A stretch of DNA of 11,115 nucleotides from contig PLDZ01000261.1 of the NCBI GenBank assembly GCA_003136295.1, positions 7,550-18,664 on the forward strand, read 5' to 3'. The stretch is from Candidatus Dormiibacterota bacterium. GTDB taxonomy: Bacteria > Chloroflexota > Dormibacteria > Aeolococcales > Aeolococcaceae. Numbering within the stretch: the stretch's first letter is position 1; every line of letters begins with the position of its first letter. The position numbers and the translations under genes were made by a program. Of this stretch, positions 6,670-11,115 are shown piece by piece. The notes under the pieces are model-generated. The model was not told the origin of the DNA. It did not search any database and saw only the letters and a program-made list of their open reading frames with translations.

Positions 6670-7853
6670 GTCCTCCCCACCGCGGTGAGCTGAACGATGC
6701 GTTCTGCGGCCTCGGTGGCGTCCTTCGCGGGCACGATGCCAGCCGCCTGAAGCAACTGCCGCCCCTCTTCTTCCATCGTCCCCGTCATGCGCACCACCAG
6801 AGGCTTGGTGATGTGCAGCTGGTCGCGAGCGGCGATGATTCCTCGCGCGACCTCGTCGCCTCGAGTGATACCGCCGAAGATGTTGATGAACACACCGCGC
6901 ACCTTGGGGTCGAGCAGCACCATCTCGAGGGCGTTGCGCACGCGCTCCGCGTTCGCGCCCCCGCCGATATCGAGAAAGTCGGCCGGCTCACCGCCGTGTT
7001 GCTTGACGAGGTCGAGCGTGTTCATGGTGAGGCCGGCACCGTTGCCGATGCAGCCGATGTCCCCGTCGAGGTGCACGTACGTGAGCCCGCGCTTGCGCGC
7101 CTCGACCTCGAAAGGATCGTCCCCACTTCGACCATCATCACCGGTCTCGTCGCGAGCAAGCTCTTCGGCCACGTCCTTGTGTCGGTAGTCGGCGTTCTCG
7201 TCAATCTCGAGCTTCCCGTCCGCGGCGACGAGCATCCCGTCTGACGTGAGCACCAGCGGGTTGATCTCGCAGGTCACGGCATCGAGCGAGGTTGCGACCT
7301 CATGGAGGCGAGTGGTCAGCATGACGAGAGCGCTCACCAGCTTCGGCACCCGGTCGCGAAGTTCGGGCGCGTGCGCGAGTCCCGCGAACGCCAGCTGACG
7401 GATTTCGTACGGCTGCGGTCCCGCGAACGGATCGGGCCATAGTTTCGCGATCCGCTCCGGCGCCTCGACGGCGACCTGCTCGATCTCCATCCCGCCGGCG
7501 GCCGAGAAGATGATCACGAGGCGACGGCGATCGCGATCGAGGGTGATGCCGAGGTACAGCTCGGCGTCGATGCTGAGCCCGGTCTCGCACCAGACGCTTC
7601 GCACCGGGTAGCCGCGGATGTCCATCGCCAGGATGCGCGCGGCTTCACGCCGCGCCTCCTCGGGGGTGTCGACGACGGCGATACCGCCCGCCTTGCCCCT
7701 CCCGCCGATGGGCACCTGTGCCTTGACGGCGATGCGCCCGAGCTCAAGAGCGGCAGCTACCGCCTCTTCGGGAGTCCGTGCCAGCCGGCCGGGGGGGACT
7801 GAGATGCCGGCGGCTGCGAACCGTTGCTTCGCCTGGTACTCGAGGAGCTTCAT
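6666..7853 (-). CDS. sucC: Succinate-CoA ligase beta subunit
   Basis: This is the beta subunit of NTP-forming succinyl-CoA synthetase, 395 residues from the ATG at 7853 (E. coli SucC is about 388). The opening MKLLEYQAKQRFAAAGISVP is the family N-terminus. An upstream in-frame start at 7952 lies inside the aldo/keto reductase and is rejected. The N-terminal ATP-grasp domain carries QVPIGGRGKAGG (about 46-57), the CEINPLVL segment (195-202) and ADGKLEIDENA (211-221). The C-terminal ligase domain carries DGDIGCIGNGAGLTMNTLD (263-281), LDIGGGA (294-300) and NIFGGITRGD (324-333). An acidic, Gly-rich stretch around 236-246 is about eight residues longer than the E. coli counterpart. The gene follows the aldo/keto reductase by 31 nt; AGG lies about seven bases before the start. 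Nucleotide preference (ADP or GDP) and strict succinate specificity cannot be read from sequence. Confidence 0.92.
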   Translation of the reverse strand: MKLLEYQAKQRFAAAGISVPPGRLARTPEEAVAAALELGRIAVKAQVPIGGRGKAGGIAVVDTPEEARREAARILAMDIRGYPVRSVWCETGLSIDAELYLGITLDRDRRRLVIIFSAAGGMEIEQVAVEAPERIAKLWPDPFAGPQPYEIRQLAFAGLAHAPELRDRVPKLVSALVMLTTRLHEVATSLDAVTCEINPLVLTSDGMLVAADGKLEIDENADYRHKDVAEELARDETGDDGRSGDDPFEVEARKRGLTYVHLDGDIGCIGNGAGLTMNTLDLVKQHGGEPADFLDIGGGANAERVRNALEMVLLDPKVRGVFINIFGGITRGDEVARGIIAARDQLHITKPLVVRMTGTMEEEGRQLLQAAGIVPAKDATEAAERIVQLTAVGRT

Positions 7854-7884
7854 CCGCGGGCCTGCCGGGGACAGACGTGACGGT

Positions 7885-8835
7885 TCATCGGCGAGGAGCG
7901 ACCCGATCGAGCTCGGCCAGGTCGGCCGCGCTCGGGCGCCACCGGCCGGCATGAGCGTTTGCCCGCACCTGCTCCGGCGACATCGCCCCGGCGATCACCG
8001 AGATCACCTGCGGCTGCGCGGCGAGGCCCCCGATGGCGACATCGAGCAACGAGACGCCACGCGCACGGGCGAAGTCTTCCAACGCCTCCACGATGTCGAA
8101 GTTGTGATCGGTGAGCCATCGATCGGCATTGGCGCCCGCCGCCGTGGCGAGTCGCGTCCCCGGGACGGGCGGCTGGCCACGACGATGCTTCCCCGTGAGC
8201 AGGCCGTTGGCAAGCGGGCTGTACGGAATCATGCCGATGTCGAAGTGTGCGCACGCGGGGATCACCGCTCCCTCGACGGATCGGTCGAGCAGGCTGTACG
8301 CGTTCTGCGAGGTCACGAACCTGGTGAGGCCCCGTGTGCGCGCCATCCAGTCTGCGTCCGCTATCTGCCAACCCAGCAGGTTCGACGAACCCGCGCACCG
8401 GATCTTCCCCTCGCTCACCAGCTCGGTCAGTGCTTCGAGCGTCTCCTCGACAGGTGTCGCAGGGTCGGGGGTGTGCAGCTGATACAGGTCGATCCAGTCA
8501 GTATCGAGGCGGCGAAGACTCGCCTCGACCGCGATGCGGACATAGCTGCGCGATCCGCCACTGTGCCCCTCACCACCCGACGAATGGCCGAACTTGGTGG
8601 CAATCACGGCCTCCTCGCGGCGTCCTTTGAGCGCTGCGCCGAGCATCTCCTCACTCTGTCCGCCGCCGTAGATGTCAGCCGTGTCGAAGAACGTGATCCC
8701 CTCCTCGAGCGCCGCGCTCACGATGCGCGTCGTGCCCGCTGCGTCCATACGGCGCCCGAAGTTGTTGCAACCAACGCCGACGACTGTCGCCTGGAGAACG
8801 CCCCCGGCGACAGGACGAGTCTCGAGATCGCTCAC
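7885..8835 (-). CDS. Aldo/keto reductase
   Basis: This aldo/keto reductase has 316 residues, a normal length. It is an NADPH-dependent (beta/alpha)8-barrel enzyme that reduces aldehydes or ketones in the cytoplasm. The catalytic tetrad can be assigned: Asp51 and Tyr56 in FFDTADIYGGGQSE, Lys81 in VIATKFGH and His121 in DLYQLHTPDP. SSNLLGWQ and SQNAYSLLDR, and the C-terminal region with the usual AQPQVISVIAGAMSPEQV, match the bacterial families related to the potassium-channel beta subunit and to YajO/IolS-type reductases. It starts with GTG at 8835; no Shine-Dalgarno site is evident, and a TACCCT hexamer ends six bases upstream. It is the first gene of the minus-strand cluster, 31 nt before sucC, so it may share the transcript. 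Its link to acyl-CoA metabolism is unclear, and the substrate cannot be predicted. Confidence 0.9.
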   Translation of the reverse strand: MSDLETRPVAGGVLQATVVGVGCNNFGRRMDAAGTTRIVSAALEEGITFFDTADIYGGGQSEEMLGAALKGRREEAVIATKFGHSSGGEGHSGGSRSYVRIAVEASLRRLDTDWIDLYQLHTPDPATPVEETLEALTELVSEGKIRCAGSSNLLGWQIADADWMARTRGLTRFVTSQNAYSLLDRSVEGAVIPACAHFDIGMIPYSPLANGLLTGKHRRGQPPVPGTRLATAAGANADRWLTDHNFDIVEALEDFARARGVSLLDVAIGGLAAQPQVISVIAGAMSPEQVRANAHAGRWRPSAADLAELDRVAPRR

Positions 8836-8841
8836 GTCGAC

Positions 8842-8847
8842 AGGGTA
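8842..8847 (-). promoter_or_regulatory. Candidate -10 element for the minus-strand cluster
   Basis: TACCCT on the minus strand fits the TANNNT form of a sigma-70-type -10 hexamer. It ends six bases before the GTG of the aldo/keto reductase, so transcription could begin at or next to the start codon, giving a leaderless mRNA. No convincing -35 element is seen at 16-18 bases upstream. This rests on pattern only. Confidence 0.35.
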
Positions 8848-8867
8848 CGCAAAGGATGTCTCTCCAC

Positions 8868-8884
8868 AGCAGCCGGAGGCTGCT
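8868..8884. repeat. Perfect palindrome in the divergent intergenic region
   Basis: AGCAGCC (8868-8874) and GGCTGCT (8878-8884) form a perfect 7-bp inverted repeat with a 3-base GGA centre, in the 61-bp gap between the divergent aldo/keto reductase and AI-2E-family genes. The right arm touches the candidate -10 of the rightward gene. It is well placed to be an operator for a regulator of one or both promoters, but the regulator is not in the window and the arms match no operator I recognise. Confidence 0.45.
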
Positions 8885-8889
8885 AGGCT
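8881..8889 (+). promoter_or_regulatory. Candidate extended -10 element for the AI-2E-family gene
   Basis: TGCTAGGCT consists of a TGn extension plus TAGGCT, a hexamer of the TANNNT form common in high-GC Gram-positive promoters. The expected transcription start falls at about 8896-8897, directly at the TTG proposed as start codon. No clear -35 is present, which an extended -10 can tolerate. Pattern only. Confidence 0.4.
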
Positions 8890-8896
8890 GACCCGG

Positions 8897-10135
8897 TTGG
8901 CAAGACGCGTCGTCGGGACTCCACCAGACCAAGCTCCGGCGCCTGAGCCGGATCAACCTCGACCGGGGGCGGCTTCCGACCGCGTCGCCACCGAGCCGCA
9001 GCAGACCCCGCGTCGCGAGGGCGTGAACGTCGTGTCGGTGCGCACGCTCGTGAGCGCGGCGCTCATCGTGCTCGGCATCGTCGCGCTGGTTGCATTCCTC
9101 GCCACCATCATCGGCATCGTCCTGGTCGTGCTGGTCGCGATCGTGTTCGCCGAGGGTATACGGCCGCTCGTGGCGGAGCTGCAACTTCGACGAATCCCGC
9201 GGCCGGCGGGCATCCTCATCGTCTACATCGCCGTCCTGGCGTTCATCGCCGTGATGGTGCTGCTGCTCGTGCAACCGATCGTCACTGAGGCATCGTCGCT
9301 CGCCACGAATTTTCCGACCTACCAGAAGGACTTTCTCCACTGGTTCACGGGCGTCGAGAACCAGTTCCACTTCAACGTCGATGTCGCCAAGCAGGTCAGC
9401 TCGGTCATCGACGCCACGCGGAACATCCTCTTCGCCATCGGTGGAACGATCTTCAGCATCATCGTCGACTTCGTCCTCGTGCTCGTGGTCGGGTTTCTCT
9501 GGTTGGTGAGCAGCGACCGTCTCAAGGGATTCACGGTCGACCTGTTTCCTGAAGCTCACCACGACCTGATCATCGACATCTTCCGGGAGATGGGATATCG
9601 CATGGGCGGTTTTCTCCGTGCTGTGGCGATCAACAGCCTCGCCGTCGGGCTCGTGGTCGGAGTCGCCTGCTGGCTCATGGGCCTCCCCGACTCCGTCATC
9701 CTCGGCATCTTCGCCGGTCTCACCGCGGCGATTCCGATGGTGGGCGGGATCATCGGTGTGGTTCCCGCGGTGCTGCTCGGCTTCACGATCAGCCCGGAAT
9801 ATCCGATCCTGGTGCTCGCCGTGCTGCTGGTCATCCAGCTGGTTGACGCCAACACGGTGGTGCCGATGGTCATGAACCGGGTCGTGTCCCTCCCGGCACT
9901 GGGAGTCGTGCTCGCGCTGCTCGTCGGCGGGGCGATCCAGGGCTTGATCGGAGCGCTGCTCGCGGTTCCGGTGGCGGCAGCGCTGCAGGTGCTCCTGGTG
10001 CGCGCGGCGGTCCCTGCGATCCACCATGCGCAGGGTCGCACCGACCGAGCTTACGCGAAGGCGTACGTGCCGCTGTCGGTCAGCCTGAAGGACTCAGCAC
10101 CACGGACGGGCGGCCGGCGCATCAATCCGCGTTGA
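8897..10135 (+). CDS. AI-2E/PerM family transporter-like membrane protein
   Basis: This is a polytopic membrane protein of the AI-2E transporter family (PF01594; relatives include TqsA, PerM and YtvI), about 412 residues from the TTG at 8897. Members export small molecules or act as ion-coupled antiporters, so the name should not be taken as a substrate call. Hydrophobic segments lie near 51-70, 72-87, 104-126, 176-204, 242-262, 264-298, 303-320 and 334-370. The family signatures AAIPMVGGIIGVVPAVLLGF (277-296), QLVDANTVVPMVMNRVVSLP (314-333) and GGAIQGLIGALLAVPVAAAL (344-363) are clear. Before the first membrane segment is a Pro-rich hydrophilic stretch (about residues 8-40). The start is uncertain: in-frame GTG codons at 9023, 9032 and 9038 would remove that stretch, and the frame is also open leftward into the divergent gene. 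Its 3' end lies 3 bp from the carboxylase gene. Confidence 0.85.
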   Translation: MARRVVGTPPDQAPAPEPDQPRPGAASDRVATEPQQTPRREGVNVVSVRTLVSAALIVLGIVALVAFLATIIGIVLVVLVAIVFAEGIRPLVAELQLRRIPRPAGILIVYIAVLAFIAVMVLLLVQPIVTEASSLATNFPTYQKDFLHWFTGVENQFHFNVDVAKQVSSVIDATRNILFAIGGTIFSIIVDFVLVLVVGFLWLVSSDRLKGFTVDLFPEAHHDLIIDIFREMGYRMGGFLRAVAINSLAVGLVVGVACWLMGLPDSVILGIFAGLTAAIPMVGGIIGVVPAVLLGFTISPEYPILVLAVLLVIQLVDANTVVPMVMNRVVSLPALGVVLALLVGGAIQGLIGALLAVPVAAALQVLLVRAAVPAIHHAQGRTDRAYAKAYVPLSVSLKDSAPRTGGRRINPR

Positions 10136-10138
10136 GCG

Positions 10139-11115
10139 TCAGAGCGGAATGTTGCCATGCTTGCGTCGCGGCGTCTGCACCTGCTTGTTGCGCGCCATGC
10201 GCAGCGCGGCGATCAGCGCGCCGCGCGTCTGTCGCGGCTCGATCACATCGTCGATGTAGCCCCGCTCCGCGGCGAAGTACGGATTGGCGAACTGCTCCCG
10301 GTATTCCTCAATCAACTCCTCTGAGCGCTGCTTCGGGTTGGCCGCCTGGGAGATCTCGCGTTTGAAGATGACGCTCACTGCACCCTGCGGTCCCATCACC
10401 GCGATTTCCGCGGTGGGCCAGGCCACGTTGTAGTCGGCGCGGATGTGCTTGGAGCACATGACGTCGTACGCACCGCCGTAGGCCTTGCGCGTGATGACCG
10501 TGAGCTTGGGAACCGTCGCCTCGCAGTACGCGTAGAGGAGCTTGGCGCCGTGCCGGATGATGCCGCCATATTCTTGGTCGGTGCCCGGAAGGAAGCCGGG
10601 AACGTCCACGAACGTGACCAGCGGCACGTTGAACGAATCGCAGAAGCGCACGAAGCGCGCCGCCTTGATGGAGGCTGCGATGTCCAGCGCGCCCGCGAGC
10701 ACGCGCGGTTGATTGCCGACGACGCCGACCGGATGCCCGTCGAGCCTGGCGAACCCACAGATGATGTTCTCCGCGTGATACTGCATCACCTCGAGAAACC
10801 GGCCCTCGTCGACGACGCGGGTGACCACGTTGCGCATGTCATACGGCTGATTCGGATTGTCGGGGATGATCGCCTGCAGCTCAGGGTCCTCGCGATGCGG
10901 GTCGTCGAGGGTCGGCCGGTACGGCGGCCGTTCCCGGTTGTTGGGCGGCAGGTATGAGAGCATCTCGCGCATCTGCGCGAAAGCCTCGTCCTCGGTGTCG
11001 GAGATGAAGTGGGCGACGCCGCTCCGCTGGTTGTGCACATCGGAGCCACCGAGCTCCTCGAAGGTGACCTCCTCTCCGGTGGTGACCTTGATGACGTCGG
11101 GACCGGTGATGAACA
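10139..11115 (-). CDS. pccB: Propionyl-CoA/acyl-CoA carboxylase beta subunit, 5'-truncated
   Basis: This is the carboxyltransferase (beta) subunit of a biotin-dependent acyl-CoA carboxylase. About 324 codons are visible, and the frame stays open to the window edge, so the N-terminal 190 or so residues are missing. A GTG at 11038 is not the real start: the preceding 25 codons (FITGPDVIKVTTGEEVTFEE and onward) are standard family sequence. The visible part holds the family NQRSGVAHF, FVDVPGFLPGTDQEYGGIIRHGAKLLYAY region, RKAYGGAYDVM, AWPTAEIAVMGPQGAV and the terminal KHGNIPL. The Asp in GGAYDVM (codon 10463-10465) is, as I recall from Streptomyces PccB studies, the residue favouring propionyl-CoA over acetyl-CoA. 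The product would be methylmalonyl-CoA, feeding succinyl-CoA. The alpha (biotin carboxylase) subunit is not downstream, since the convergent transporter gene ends 3 bp away. Confidence 0.9.
   Translation of the reverse strand, partial: FITGPDVIKVTTGEEVTFEELGGSDVHNQRSGVAHFISDTEDEAFAQMREMLSYLPPNNRERPPYRPTLDDPHREDPELQAIIPDNPNQPYDMRNVVTRVVDEGRFLEVMQYHAENIICGFARLDGHPVGVVGNQPRVLAGALDIAASIKAARFVRFCDSFNVPLVTFVDVPGFLPGTDQEYGGIIRHGAKLLYAYCEATVPKLTVITRKAYGGAYDVMCSKHIRADYNVAWPTAEIAVMGPQGAVSVIFKREISQAANPKQRSEELIEEYREQFANPYFAAERGYIDDVIEPRQTRGALIAALRMARNKQVQTPRRKHGNIPL

Noticed and set aside
8672..8896. Starting the AI-2E-family gene at the ATG at 8672
   Set aside because: This would run 164 bp through the opposite-strand aldo/keto reductase coding region, and the added 75 residues have no family resemblance. 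The divergent gap with promoter-like sequence lies downstream of that ATG.
8675..10027. 450-codon minus-strand open frame opposite the AI-2E-family gene, and a 422-codon + strand frame (7618-8886) opposite the aldo/keto reductase and sucC
   Set aside because: Both are extremely charged, low-complexity translations (His/Asp/Arg-rich) without domains, lying antisense to clear family members.
1..11115. Mobile elements, CRISPR repeats, tRNA or rRNA genes, toxin-antitoxin or defence genes
   Set aside because: No repeat arrays, transposase-like proteins, tRNA-like cloverleaf or rRNA segments were recognised. Composition looks even across the window, with no sign of a transferred island.

Overview
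The window is GC-rich (roughly two thirds G+C by eye) and gene-dense. It has frequent GTG starts, few strong Shine-Dalgarno sites and short or overlapping gene junctions. This suggests a free-living high-GC bacterium of the Actinobacteriota/Chloroflexota kind; the sequence alone does not settle the phylum. No rRNA, tRNA, mobile element, CRISPR array or phage gene was seen, and no gene-free stretch exceeds about 125 bases.

Layout from left to right. At 2-967 (+) lies a zinc-free NAD(P)H:quinone oxidoreductase of the MDR superfamily. It converges, with a 10-bp gap, on a seven-gene minus-strand cluster that reads right to left: aldo/keto reductase (8835-7885), sucC-like (7853-6666), sucD-like (6544-5660), acyl-CoA dehydrogenase A (5616-4438), thiolase (4448-3273), acyl-CoA dehydrogenase B (3283-2165) and acyl-CoA dehydrogenase C (2126-978). 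The spacings (31, 121, 43, -11, -11 and 38 nt) suggest one operon. Diverging from it across 61 bp is an AI-2E/PerM-family membrane protein (8897-10135, +). That gene converges, with a 3-bp gap, on a 5'-truncated propionyl-CoA/acyl-CoA carboxylase beta subunit (11115-10139, -) that runs off the right edge.

Functionally this is acyl-CoA catabolism. Three flavin dehydrogenases oxidise acyl-CoAs and a thiolase cleaves or condenses ketoacyl-CoAs. Succinyl-CoA ligase can drain succinyl-CoA with NTP synthesis, and the nearby carboxylase can carboxylate propionyl-CoA, the usual source of succinyl-CoA through methylmalonyl-CoA. Odd-chain fatty-acid or branched-chain amino-acid breakdown fits, but enoyl-CoA hydratase, hydroxyacyl-CoA dehydrogenase, methylmalonyl-CoA mutase and the biotin carboxylase subunit are not in view.

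The less ordinary signals are these. Acyl-CoA dehydrogenase B has lost both loops that normally contact the partner subunit's FAD, so it may work as half of a heteromer. An unannotated 42-codon open frame bridges sucC and sucD with ATGA overlaps at both ends. The two thiolase junctions are near-identical 11-nt overlaps. The divergent promoter region has a palindrome and could give leaderless transcripts. No clearly new multi-gene system was found.
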